Assembly (NCBI GenBank): GCA_036897095.1
Contig: JAYMSP010000903.1
Location: 1 to 39,233 of the forward strand
Source of the DNA: Plantago elongata
Lineage: Eukaryota; Streptophyta; Magnoliopsida; Lamiales; Plantaginaceae
DNA: 39,233 bases
Reading direction: 5' to 3'
In this document: in pieces, positions 21,942 to 34,000 of the stretch
How the letters are laid out: each line of letters opens with the position of its first letter
Numbering within the stretch: position 1 is the stretch's first letter
Notes under the pieces: model-generated
Told to the model about the DNA's origin: nothing
The model's input: only the letters and a program-made list of their open reading frames with translations
The model's database searches: none
Translations under genes and position numbers: made by a program

Positions 21942-24900
21942 TCATGCTCTAGCTTCCACAAAAACAGATGTAGTCCTTGCTGGTATACCGAAACAGCCAG
22001 TAGCTGAGTCATATGTGGAGTTCTTGACGATAGGATCAGCCGAATCAACCTGGGCAGCAAGTTTCAATCAAATGCATGAGCTGACAATTTCAAGTTTTTC
22101 AACAGCTAATAATCAAAGTTCAATGGTCACATATTGCTGATATAAACTCATCTAATGTACTGTATGCCGTTTCACCATGCAAACTAGCAGAAATATGAAA
22201 TTGAGAAACATGGAGTGGAAATGCTTCTGTAGGAAGTTGTATCTAGCTAGTACATTATTTTGTTGAATCTTCCACTGACATCAGGAAATTAAAGGATTAT
22301 GTATTCAAAAATGGGCCAGAGAGAGAAAGAGAAGACCTGTATCGGGTGCAGTTGCAGAATTTTGCCTCCTAGAGCTGGGCTGGCAAATGTGATATCAGTA
22401 GGGCAAGCATTGATAATGACGACAATGTACGAAAAGCTGCGAGAACGAAGGACATATTATCACCACGCACACAATTGACACCGTGCTAATCAGATACAGG
22501 AAAAAAGAGCTTAGTGCTCTACTAACATGGGATCCAGCTGGGCAAGCCCAGGTACTCCTTCATGACCATCTTCAATGCTCATGACAATGACACCAGGGAG
22601 CGAAGATGGATCAGTGTCATGAAATCTCAGGCGATCCTGGGTAAACATGCGATCATAGGTCATAGGTCGCAATATATATTTGAAAATGCTGAAGGAAAAA
22701 TTACTTGGTATATATATTGAAAAGCAGAAACAGTCTAGGTAGATTCATCCATTCTTACCTGAACCGCCTGCCCTGTGCCCAAACGAAAAAGTGGAGAGGA
22801 GTATCTTATTCTTAAAAGGTTTAGAAAGCTTTCAAGTGTTGCGAGGATGTGACTGCTCTGGGGCTTAAATGATGGGTCGGCCAATCTTGGTTTGATTCTG
22901 TAAAAAAGACGAAATAGAAATACTTACCACAATTACAGAGTGAGAACACATGATAATACTGTAATAGGATGCAAAATTATTGCTCTGTGGACAAAGATGC
23001 AGCTAAATAGAGTTACAATAATGCTACTTACAATGGCCAACTTCGCTCATTCTTTTGTTTCGGAGGAAGACCAACACCCCAATTATTGGAGCTGTAACTG
23101 AAGTCTAACCTGGAAAAAGCTCGGAATAATTAATTTCTGAAGTACTCTTCAAATCTAATAGTATAAAATGCCAGGGTGATAGTTTAATCTCGTATCTTTC
23201 ATTGCTGTGCTCTCTTTCTTTAGTTTACTCTCAATATTTGAATGTGCAATTCGGAGATCAAGCATTTTGTGAGAACTTAAAATCAGGTTTTTTATATGAG
23301 TCAGCGATGCCAATGCCGAATTAGTTCCAATTTTTTCAAGAAACGGAGTTGAGGTACCCCAGATGCAAGACATTGGAATTAGATACAATTAATCAACTCC
23401 AATGATAATTAGTTAGGTACCTATTGAACCAATCACCAGAATTGTATGAATCACGATCTAGTGATTTTGAGCGCAGAATCTCATCACCAGCATGGAAGAA
23501 AGGTATTCCCTGTATGTAGTAAAATTAGTTGGGACAAAAAGAAGTATGGGTTGCTGCATTATGTATGTGGGCAAACATATAATTTTTAGAGTTAATAAGT
23601 ACTAACATTAAGAATACGTTATTATATCGAACCATACCTGTGAAAGTGCAATTACACTGCTAGCCAACTGGTTCATTCTACATCTAGCATCCACAGAGAT
23701 ATTAAAAGGAGTCTGCAACCAAGAATTCAGTTTTCATCAGATTGTTCGGACATTTAAATGCTGAATCCATTACAAAAGGATATATACCTTTAAGCTCACT
23801 ATGTCAAACAAGGTCTCGTTGTCATGAGCAGAAACATAATTCACCTAAATCAGAAAAGTTATATAAGACCTGAGGGCAAGGTGTGGAATCCGTAGCCACA
23901 ATCCAATGAGATGGAATTACCACTCCTTGGTCCTTACAGTTTCAATGGGGTCTGAGGTATATGCAACAGGCGAACTACCATGAGTCAAAACTTCACATCC
24001 TTTAACCTGTTTGAAAGCAAAGAAGATTATAAACTACGTTTTCTCAAAATATATGCAAAATTTTTCAGTAGCGGCCGATCAACCCAGCTGCCATGTGTCA
24101 GACAACAAGACTCGAGCTACCTGTTGGCCCTCATGGTTGGTTAACGTGAAATCCTTCAGGTTACCAGCCATCCCCATCTGCCATGCATAAAAATCAGATG
24201 CAGCAAAAAGTATAAGAAAGATAGCGATCAAGCAAAGGATACTGGGAGGAAGCAAAGTTAAATTAATAGATACTGCTTTTTTGCAAATAAGATTATTGAA
24301 AAAAAAGGAAGAAAAAGAATGAAAGACAAATGCATAAATATGCGGATTGCTCTTAGATTAACTCAATAATATGATGAGATGATAGTACCCGAATGTGATC
24401 CTTCGACATTGCAAGCATATGTTCCATATTAGATTCAGAGCCGTGGTCATGGCCATTTGGCTGCACAAGCATTAAAAGACAGATTAATTTGAAAACAAGT
24501 GACTTTGGTCACCTAGTGGAAGTTTCTAAATATCATACATCCATTGATAGAATAAGTTGAGTGCACCTGAAAAACTTGACATTTTTTTAACCAATATATA
24601 TTGCTTGGAAACTTTAAAAAATAAAATAAAATTGAGTATTACCTCTGAGGACAAACCTGTCACGAAGCCTTGTTGCAGAGGATGGCCAAATGGAGATCCA
24701 CCAAGCATTGCATCTCGAATTCGATCATTAAAGCTGAGTAGTTACCATAAGTTGATTATTATAGTGAAACACAGTTCATGGTTGGTAGAAAAAGATTATT
24801 CCATCTAGTATTGGTTGACATATCAATAAGCGGTGTCTCTCTTGGGATGTGCACTTATTTTAAAGATCGATGAGAGTAATACTAATACCTTCCTATTCCA

Positions 24901-27900
24901 GTTCCATAAAGGTTGAACTGTGATGCATTCACACCACGCCCATTGTTGGCAACTTCACCAAAGTCCCATCCTTCACCATATCTTATAAGGAACGGCAGTA
25001 TAAGTTCTTGATAATATAGAAGAAGATGCAAGTAAAACAGCAGTAATAACATGAATAAGGAGCAACAATGATACAACTATAAAGAACATAAGTACGTGTC
25101 CATCACCTATTTGCATGATGTGACAAATAATGTGACCTCTGTTGTCTAGTAGAATGATGAATACATAAAGATTATGGAGCATCTCACTCAAAACAATCTG
25201 GGGATAGGTTAAGCATATAAATATCAACTCCATTAAAATTGGATTTTAGCTTTCACATCATTGATCATCTATGAAACAGAGAACTATTGTGAAGCAAAAC
25301 TCAAACAAGGAGCCTAATGATGATGGGAAGAGGACAATTAATAAAGTTCAAGTATATCAAAGATACTGCTATAGTTTTGTGAATAGTTTCCCTGAGGGTT
25401 ACTTAATAAGTTAATATGCCATTACTCAATGTACATGATATATTATTGAGCCATAGGAAATACATGAGATCAGAGATTCAGTACTCGAAATATGATTATT
25501 TTTAGAATAGGCTAGACTTGAAAAGGACGTCCTTACATATAGATACTGGAGCCATCTACTCCATCTTTCTGTTTCGACAAATTCTGTAGGGCACTTTTTG
25601 CTTTCACCTGCATTCAAGTAGCTGAGTTAAAGACCAAGACCAAATTAGTGCTGTTAATTTTTGTAAACAAACAGCCAAATAAAACTTCAAAAAGAGGACT
25701 AATAGAAAGATGACCATTTTGTTTGTGTCGAAGAGTTTATTTTACAAATTTACACCCCCCCAAAATCCTGATAAGCATGTTCCTCATAAGCAATATACTT
25801 TTTGTCAATAATAGTAAACGTACCATTGTCTGTTTCATAATGTGGCCCATGAGGTCAAATCGAAAACCATCAACCTGTACAACTGAATGTTAGTACAAAT
25901 AAGTATACACGACAGCTTGAAAATAAATTCTCTCAACTAAGTTATCATTGTCTAAGACAACAGACCAGGGACAAGGATCTAACAAGAAACCACGAGTGGA
26001 GACATAAATGTCTTGAAATGGAGTTGAGTTCAAATTGTGCAAAGGAAAGATGCAATACATGTCAGAATTAAAAAAACAGATACCCAAGTTAGGTTAAATT
26101 ATAGAGAGACAGAAGAGTCAGAGAATGTAATATACAAGAAAAATTCTGTTTTTTTTTTTTTTTTTTTGGAAAGCTACAAACTCAAGCTGGTAAATTATTG
26201 TTAAGCTTAGGTTCAAGAAAAGTCTCAAATCATGAGAGAACTCAAAAATAAAAAATTTAACATAAAATACAAGCATAGCTAGTTTGTGCTGCTTTAACAA
26301 CTAGAGGGTCTGGCGACTAGTCAAAGTCACCTACGGTCCCAATTTATTTCGAGAAAGAAATGAGAGAAATGGCTAAAGTTCAAGGGAGAACATTAAGACC
26401 TTGTAATTGACTGCCCAGTGTACAAGATCATCAATAATCAACCGTTCAACCATGGAATGCTCACTGGCTGTATTGTTTACGCATGTACTATTCTCAATAA
26501 AGCCATCAAGGTTCCTTCTGAGGTAGTAACCTGGAACAATCTGCATATTAAGTCATTACGATCTTAAGTGAAACATGGCTCTCACTATGTGAAAATGAAT
26601 ATCCTGCCATGCAAAGTAAGCAACCCATTTCTGAAAAAATGCCATGCAAAACTATGCTTATTTACACATGATGAGTAAATAACATTTCCCAATACAAGAA
26701 ACTTTAACCGTCTCTAAGCAGCATTCCATAAACGAGTTCTTTACATGGCTAAGTAAAGGGAGAGACAAAAAACAACACACATAACTATATGCGTGCAAGG
26801 GGTGCCCTTTCAAGAAGATAAACAAATTCTGGTTTCTGACAGATAAAGAAAATGTTATATAACCTTGTCTAAGACAGAATAGTCATCATGGGGACCACTT
26901 GCATGCAAATGATTGTAAACGACATCCATGACAACACGAAGACCAATTCTATTTAGTGCCTGCAATAAAATAAGTTAGCTTGATAAAATCGGAAAAAAAC
27001 ATTCAAGTAAGAATACGTCAGCGTCCATTATCTACCTGCACCATCCTGCGAAACTCAATTATGCGGCAGCCTCCATTTGGATCAGTTGCATAGCTTCCTT
27101 TTGGAACACCCCAGAGGACAGGATCATAGCTTTTTAGACACAATTGGAAAATAAATGGCCGTCAAATTGATGTTCAATAATCAATCAGTCAACTAATATA
27201 AGATTAATTTGAACTAGATAGAAAACAGTTTCTCACCCCCAATTATACCCATCGACATCCTTGATGGCAGTGACATGAGCTTGTTGTTCTTCAGAGTCAG
27301 GAGAAAATGATTCAAGCATCTGAAAATCTGTTTAAGGATCTAATTAATAGTAAGGAGACCAAAACACTAGAAAAAGTGTAATTAACGTTATAAAGGAAGA
27401 AGTAAAATATGATGCAAATCTGTGAGGTCGGCATAAACTTTATTCTGCAATCAATACCAGAAGTACCAGAAGATGATAAACACATACCTACATTTCTCCA
27501 TTTACCCTTGTCATCATCAACACTAGCAAACTGAAAGGTTGGCAGCAAGTGTACATGTGTGATACCCGCGCTTGATAACTTTTTAAGATGACGCATACCA
27601 GCCGTGTCCTTGAAGCACCAGAAAATTATATTACATTCTAAATACTATTGGTTTAAAGTGCTTTACATTCCCAAGGCATTGGATCCAGTATTTAACATTT
27701 ATAAATTCCTTTAAAATTCTATAGTCAGGGCTCTTGCTCTAAAATGTGCTAGGGTACTTGACTCTTTCTTTCTTCTCTTTTTGGCTTTTAAAAAGTGCCA
27801 GGGAGGTTTATTACAAAAACTGGAATTGAACTAGACAATGTTGATTCAGATATATGAACAAAATATAAATTAGTCGGAAGTTTTTGGTCAAAAAAATTAC

Positions 27901-30437
27901 CGAGGAAGTAAATGCGAGATATCCACCGCGAAAATCAGGATGCACAGTATTGTCTCTTACACTGCCATAGAAAATATGCTTCTGTAAAGAGACTCGGAGT
28001 AACTTTGAAACATTACTCAATATGCTATTCCAATTCCAATGTAATATTGAATCGTTATCTATAAAACAGAGTGATGAGCTGAAAATTTTGCACAACATTC
28101 ATAGTTGTAAAATCTAATAAGTATAAGATATGGTTATTATACTTTGTTTAACGATGAACTGGAAATCGAATTTACTAGAAGATCTTATTTGTAGCAAACA
28201 GAAAGTCAGAATCCTGGAAACTTTCAATTGTACGAGTCAGTATGTACACCGAAAAATGGACCCAAAAGTAGTTTAACAGCAGACTTTATGCGTTATTTAC
28301 CTGAAGTCTCTAACATGTAACTCATAGATACTGATGTCAGAAAATGAAAGATTCAGCTTCTCATCAACCAATTCATCCCATGATTCAGGTTTCAGGGGCT
28401 CTGAGTCTAAATTGACGAACAAGGTTCGTCTGGCATTAGCTGAGAGCCTACGCAGGCAACATGATTTAACATGTCATTCATAAATAAATCATAAGCACCA
28501 GGAATTCTTGCAATAGGCTGACATTACGAGCTTACCCTCTAGCATAAGGATCGTTGGCGATGCAAGTTTCAATCTGGAAGGTGCTAGGATTGTACACAGA
28601 GACTTCATAGACATAGTAACAGCCCTCCCAAGTCAGTGGGCCTTGAGAACTCCAGACCCCATTTGACTCTTTGAGCTGGACAATTTCCAACGGATCCCCA
28701 CCTTCTGGTTCACCAAAAATAAGTGCACGTACTTCCTGTTCTTATCCATAGCACATAAAAAAGTCCTGAATGAGACTAAGTGTGAGTACATTCAACACTG
28801 GAAGCTAGAAACGAAAGAAAATCCGGTTTAACGTGTTTACCTGTGCAGTGGGTGCCCACAGGTACAGTGAAACGGATTTGTCTGAAAAAACTGAGCCAAG
28901 TGGACCGTTGTAAGAGAACAATTCATCTAGAATGCCAGGTAATTGCAGACCAGTTATTCTAGTGCATTTTCTGTCGGCTGCAAAGAGAACAAGAGTCAAC
29001 CAAGCATCTGAAGAATATTAATGGTCTTCTTGGAAGATTTTTTTTGACAAGGCTTCAATTGAAAAAAAGTGATATCTGCAGAAAACTTATGCAGTCTGAA
29101 TGAAATTGCAAGAGGCTTCTTTTTGTTTCTTTTCTCCTTCTAAAAGTGCATTTTGATTGACCTGGTTCCAGATATATGCAACATATGGGGCTGTAATGAT
29201 TAGCCGAAAAGTGGGATTTACAAGTCTCTTTACTTACAATTCAAATGGGCAACAGCTAACTGGTATTTGTGTAGACTTTTCGTATCTGCAGCCGGAGGAA
29301 TATCGAAAGGTTTATAATCTTGAATGTGAGGAAATTTTTCAATCACCTATATCAAACAAAAAACGTTAAACTGATCTCTTGAATAAAACATTCCAAGCAA
29401 ACTTTCTTTCCATAACAAAAACCTATTAAATTGACTATGCAGCATTAGAATAAAGAACGATACACAGACATGCATAAGGCCTATACATGACAGGTGAAGT
29501 GTCTTACATGATCAGGGAGCTTATCATTTCTTCTATCAAGCTCAATTTTGACATCGTAGCCTGCTTTGCACAAGGAGACATGTTTAGCTTCAATCAGCAA
29601 AAAGCGAAAGAACATCAAGATTGAGAGGACAATGCGAGCTTAAACCTTGAATTTCACCATCGTCTACAGACAAAGTAGCCTTTTCACTTCCATAAAGACA
29701 GACAGAACCACCCTCATCATCTAGATCCCAAGCAATAACTAATTTGCTTACCCAAAACGCTCGAGAACCAGGCATACTCTCCTGCATTAATTCCAAGTAC
29801 AGTGCACATCAGGGCCAGAAGGCTAACAACTTGCTAAGAGCCAAAATTTAACCAGAAGAAAAACCACTTCTGAAAATCCAAACTTTTCCTGTACCTATGT
29901 TTTGTTCATTTTTCACAAAAGGTCCTAATTTTGCAAAAACCATTTTGTTAGCCATTAATTACAATGGTTATGATTCCCATATCCTCAATCTACTCAATTT
30001 TCATATACCTACTGATGAATATAAGTATTGGAACATCATAAAGTCCTATTAGCATCATAAAGATCCTTTCTTTGATGGTTTTTGATAGAGAAGTATAGCA
30101 ATTAGCAAGAGTGTAATTACACAATCAGATAAAAAAATGCCAATTAGGTGAAATGCTAATGCAAGAATAGAAATCAAGTTAAAATATCTCCACATTTCAG
30201 TCCATCAGTAGAGAAGATGAAACAGGACAGGACAGAACAGACCTTCAGGGTGGAAGAAGGAGCCGTGGAGCCCTCGTCAATGGCCATGGCTGAGGAGCAG
30301 ATGAATCTGGGTGCACAACGGAGGTGCAGAATGCGCCGGATACCACCGAGGCGCCGCCGAGTTTGACACGTCAGCGGTGGGATGAGATGACGAGGAGTGG
30401 CGAAAATGGGAGGCGACACGTGGGAAAGAGACAACAT
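21942..30437 (-). CDS. LDA: Limit dextrinase (pullulanase-type starch debranching enzyme), chloroplastic
   Basis: The enzyme hydrolyses alpha-1,6 branch points of starch-derived glucans in plastids. I traced 28 exons (minus strand, high to low): 30437-30243, 29781-29646, 29560-29508, 29346-29238, 28977-28841, 28735-28536, 28447-28301, 27961-27901, 27608-27488, 27327-27237, 27129-27036, 26959-26864, 26540-26400, 25874-25824, 25607-25537, 24981-24889, 24733-24643, 24460-24389, 24177-24121, 24006-23938, 23844-23788, 23712-23638, 23509-23421, 23109-23032, 22897-22759, 22636-22527, 22436-22337, 22049-21942. All phases agree, giving 946 residues. A Ser/Arg-rich transit peptide ([10 protein letters not shown] to about 57) is followed by the N-terminal region with [10 protein letters not shown]13 region I is VMDVVYNH (458-465), [12 protein letters not shown] (nucleophile Asp534), [13 protein letters not shown] (acid/base Glu571) and [11 protein letters not shown] (Asp703). 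The 37- and 132-residue spacings match what I recall for the barley enzyme. The ATG at 30483 is in another frame and was rejected as start. Confidence 0.96.
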
Positions 30438-30678
30438 TGTTTGGGAAAATGGAAGGCTGGAAATCAAATCCTAAGATATTCATTCCACTCGAATTGAGTT
30501 GCTACCAAGTTCGAACTCATTTATGAAAAATACATACATAAAAAAAGAATCGAGATTGTACATACAAGTATTAATGAATACAATGTGATGCAGTGTAATT
30601 AGAGGAAGATTTTACATTTAGGATTTTCTCTAACAAAACAATATGTATCTCATCAGGTATCAATTAAATTTTTACATT
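30438..30678. other. Limit dextrinase 5' leader and promoter side
   Basis: Upstream of the minus-strand gene. An out-of-frame ATG (30483-30481) precedes the chosen start; if it lies in the transcript it would open a short upstream frame overlapping the true start. No clear TATA box was identified. Confidence 0.35.
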
Positions 30679-31237
30679 TGCGATCATACCAGCACTAATG
30701 CATCGGACTCCATCAGAACTTCAATCAGAATTTCAAAGTTAAGCATGCGGACTCCATCAGAACTTCAAAGTTAAGCGTGCGCTTGAACGAGAGTAGTAAG
30801 TCCTCGTGTTAAAAAAAAAAGTTTAAATTTTACGGACAAATGTCAGTTTTTCAAAAAATTTCATTCACCTGAATTTCAACACTTATCGTATTAACCTGAT
30901 GTGCTGGCTAGAATGGAACAACACATCAAATAAGAACATCACTTTACTCTTTCTTCCTCATTTCTGCTACCTTTACTTATTATCTTTTAGGGATTGTTTG
31001 GGCGAAAGTAGTACTGGGATGGGTAACCCCTTGGAAGTCCTCGTGTTGCACCCCTAAAAAAAAAAGTTAATCTTTACGGATAACTGTCAGTCAAATTTCA
31101 CAACTGAATTCCGACACTTATCGTATTAACTGATGTGCTGGCAAGAATGGAACAACACATCAAATTAAAACATCACTTTACTCTTTCTTCCTCATTTTTG
31201 CTACCTTTGCTTATTATCTCTTAGGGACTGTTTGGGA
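30679..31237 (+). repeat. 5S rRNA-derived tandem repeat (possible Cassandra-type TRIM fossil)
   Basis: 30679-30810 matches plant 5S rRNA in order (gcgatcataccagcactaat, gttaagcgtgcgcttg, gagagtagta, agtcctcgtgtt), with one internal block present twice. 31006-31055 matches only its 3' part (gtttgggcga, gggatgggtaacccc, ggaagtcctcgtgttgcacc). Each 5S piece is followed by a spacer of about 180-195 bases; the two spacers are clearly related (cacttatcgtattaac, gatgtgctggc, gaatggaacaacacatcaaa, actctttcttcctcattt). Each 5S block is followed by an A-run. Possible sources are 5S rDNA units, a 5S-derived SINE, or the 5S-bearing terminal repeats of Cassandra elements. It is degraded and not a working 5S gene. 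Confidence 0.75.
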
Positions 31238-31380
31238 AATAATTATAATCGGTCCATTTGGCTCGATGAACTGTGATTTGACCTAAAATACACTTCAAAT
31301 ACTTCATTTCAATTCCATTCCAAACACAATTTCACCAAAGTCCATCCAAATACCCACAAATTCTATACCAATCAGCCCAA
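31237..31380 (-). repeat. Dispersed repeat, copy 2 (inverted relative to 13.5 kb)
   Basis: Its reverse complement starts gggctgattggtatag and shares gaaattgtgtttggaatgga, agtgtattttagg and tcatcgagccaaatg with 13530-13665. It directly abuts the end of the 5S-derived repeat. Confidence 0.7.
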
Positions 31381-31501
31381 ATCTTTCAAAACAAAGCTTC
31401 TCTCTACCATTATTCAACCAAGACCAAAAGTCTTTCTTTTCCATTGAACAACTCTTCTTTCTCTCAATTCATTTATCTACTAAAGCTCAAATTCGATAAA
31501 A

Positions 31502-31847
31502 ATGGAGGAAATCACTGACGCCGCCGTGAGCAACAATAATATCGTCGGTGACACTCAGAAGAAGAATCGGATACAGGTTTCCAACACTAAAAAACCAACG
31601 ACGTCGAGCTTTAGGCTCTCGAAATGGCTATCTCTACGGTTGTGAGTGTTGTTGAGATCCTCAAGAATAATGGATTCGCTGTTGAGAAAAAGATCACAAC
31701 ATCCACTATTCCACTGTTGAGATTAGAGATGAATCAAGAGGGCGCCCGATCTTGAAAGCCAAAGTTGAGATAGTGATGGGAAAGACATAGAAGTTTGATG
31801 AATTAATGGCAGCTGTTGTTGAGGAGAGACTCGGGACAATTGGTTGA
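31502..31847 (+). pseudogene. Alba-domain protein pseudogene (At2g34160-like)
   Basis: The start MEEITDAAVSNNNIVG followed by QKKNRIQVSNTKKP is the N-terminus of the plant Alba DNA/RNA-binding family. Then about 45 bases encoding the expected FFYVNLAKRY-like strand are missing. Reading continues as VEL (stop) AL, MAISTVVSVVEILKNNGFAV, EKKITTST, a disturbed VEIRDESRGRPILKAKVEI, VMGKT (stop) KFDELMAAVVEE, and a stop at 31845. There are thus one deletion, at least two in-frame stops and at least one frame change near 31700. No introns are visible and a leader-like CT-rich stretch precedes the ATG, which would fit a processed copy if the parent gene has introns. Alba proteins bind nucleic acids in nucleus and cytoplasm; this copy cannot make one. 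Confidence 0.8.
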
Positions 31848-32899
31848 ACATGTGTAGATGTGGAATTCAATTAGAAGGATTGAAATAAATTTTGTACGGG
31901 CAACAAACCTACGAAACTTACTGGTGATGGAATGCTCGTGGATGTGCTAGAACAGCAGTATAGACAACCATTTCTCAAGAGAAACAAAAGAGTAACACCA
32001 TAGGAAAAAAAAACAGAGTAAAAACATCTATTGAATCTTATACATTCAGTCCATATATGTAATCTGAGCACGTTATTGCTAAATTAAAAAGAAAGTCATG
32101 TGCTAAGAGTTCTTAGCCGTACCGTTTTTATGTAAATTGGCGGGTTGTACAATTAGGGTTCTTGAATCTTTAGTACGTATTTGTTTATGTTTATCAAGCC
32201 TCTTTAATGAATTATTTTAATTAAAATTGTGTGTTGGAGGTTTGTTTAGCATGTTTTCTTAAATAGCTTCTGCAGTCACAATTAATAATAGAAGTTGGGT
32301 TGACCAAGGATTAAAAGTTAACTTGGTACAGGGTGAGATATATGCTTTGTCACAGAAAATCTTGAGTGAGGTTTTTATGCAAAAGTGGGCGCATCTAGAA
32401 TTATTGTGGAAGTGTTCGATTTCAACAAACGCTTAGTGTTTTTCATGCATAAAAGGTGTTTTGAGTCGGAACCATCACTTTATCATGAGATAAGATGGGT
32501 TTCGGTGGGCTATTTAGAGGGTTAAAATTGCATTTTTATAAGTTTTGGGCATTTTTTGCAATTTTAAATAGTTAGTATAATTAGTTTTGTATTAGGTTTC
32601 CTTTACAACAAGTTAGGTTTTATTATTTAAGCACTCTCACACATTGTTATTACTCAATTTTTGATTGATTTATATAAAATGAGGTTTCCTCAAAATTTAT
32701 CAACTTTTGATATTTCTTTGAATATCAACGAACTTGATGAAGAATTCTTCCTAAGCCACGTACACTGCATCAGACGATCAAGTTAACCTAAAAACTGAAT
32801 ATCCAATTAAAAAACTACAATTGAGCCTAATTTATCAGTCTGTGATGACATTAAGTGGCGATAATCTCAGTTTGATCAACATCATTTGCAGAATCAATA
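31848..32899. other. Region downstream of the Alba pseudogene
   Basis: A 35-codon frame on the plus strand near 31900-32000 (KPTKLTGDGMLVDVLEQQYR) looks protein-like but is not recognised. The following sequence with gttgtacaattagggttc could be a fossil 3' UTR. The rest is AT-rich without features I can support. Confidence 0.3.
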
Positions 32900-33200
32900 G
32901 CCATTTTCACAAGTTTAAGCAAACTTCCAATAGCCAGAATCGCCTTGAGATTAATATCAAGCAATGCTCTTGCCTCCATGCATCTACACGCAATCCATGA
33001 CTGCCCGTACCAACTTACTATTATCATCTTTCTTGCAGTACATCAAGTAGTGCCCTAATAACCTCAACATCGACTGCAATATCTCCTATGGCATATCAGT
33101 TCTCCCTCTTCTCGCCTCCTCCAACCCGAGTTTTTTTCAACTGTGACGACACTCTATGCCCAGACCAAATGTTACATAATTCGTAGAACTCTATTTTAAA
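32880..33200 (-). other. Possible gene fragment (unrecognised) with a repeated 3' block
   Basis: On the minus strand a frame reads CMEARALLDINLKAILAIGS then LLKLVKMAIDSAND and VDQTEIIAT to a stop near 32856. The composition is protein-like, but I recognise no family. The 33031-33200 part recurs at 38081-38252. It could be a captured gene fragment inside a transposon or a decayed gene. Confidence 0.3.
33031..33200 (+). repeat. Dispersed direct repeat, copy 1
   Basis: Blocks tacatcaagtagtgccc, caatatctcc, catatcagttct and accaaatgttacataattc are matched in the same order and orientation at 38081-38252, an offset of about 5,050 bases. Confidence 0.8.
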
Positions 33201-33304
33201 CGATGAGATCATTAGAATTTGGAAACATAAACAAATGATAACTCACACTATGTAAATATATTCTCGCAACATTTTATGATTAAGTAAAAAATTATATTTT
33301 TCCC

Positions 33305-33600
33305 TGTGGTGGGGATACCCTCTAGGTGGGGAAATTCTTTTCGATCATCTATGTACTTTCTTAATCTCCGTGATGAGCGTGAGTGCGCACGAGGGGGGGG
33401 GGGGGGGCGCAGGGGGGGGGGGGGGGGGGTGAAGGGGATGTGATTCTTTTGGCGGGGAACTGCTTTAATCTTCTCTTTACTTTATTGATCTCAATGATGA
33501 GAGGAGGAGGGGGCTCGGGTATATACTTTATGTGCGGGAAACTCTATTTGATTTTCTCTCTATTTTCTTTAAATATAAAGGGATTTGTGGGGGATGGGGG
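33305..33600 (+). repeat. Diverged tandem repeat punctuated by long G tracts
   Basis: Three related units are seen: ggggaaattcttttcgatca near 33338, ggggaactgctttaatcttc near 33456 and gcgggaaactctatttgatt near 33535. The first two run through tactttcttaatctc/tactttattgatctc to tgatgag. Between them lie G15 (33393-33407), G18 (33412-33429) and shorter G-rich runs. The apparent open frames here are glycine-rich artefacts of the G tracts. Confidence 0.65.
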
Positions 33601-33888
33601 GAAATAAATGTAGCATGTAAAATTATGTTTGTAAAATAATAATTTTTGTATTTTGGCGATGTGACACATATCACCATGAGGTTGGAGAAAAAAAATTGTA
33701 ACATGAAAATATGTATGTACATCAATAATATCTTCGAATGTGATGGGGTGACCATATGCCGCCATGAAGATTATTGTGAACAACCATTTGATTGTGTTGT
33801 ATTTTCGTTCGGTTGGAGGGATAGTATTTAAAAAAAAGACATTTTCCCCTCATTCAATTAATTTTCTTTTAAAGTTTACTTTGTTAAA

Positions 33889-33970
33889 GTGTTTGTAGTC
33901 GAGTGCAAGCTGAGACCCCGTATCTAAAAGGTTACGAGTTCAATTCCCTAAACAGGTGATTATTTTTTCC
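33889..33970 (+). repeat. tRNA-type SINE-like copy
   Basis: An A-box-like gtgcaagctgagacc and a B-box-like ttacgagttcaattccc are separated as in a tRNA head, followed by a T/A-rich tail. It sits directly upstream of a Stowaway MITE. Confidence 0.4.
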
Positions 33971-34000
33971 ATATAGAGAATTGGTTCAAGTATTATTAGA

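Noticed and set aside
30679-30810. Functional 5S rRNA gene
   Set aside because: The region is rearranged, with an internal block present twice, and is not followed by a T-run terminator; an A-run follows instead.
33383-33607. Glycine-rich 74-codon frame
   Set aside because: It is produced by the long G runs of a tandem repeat and has no protein-like composition.
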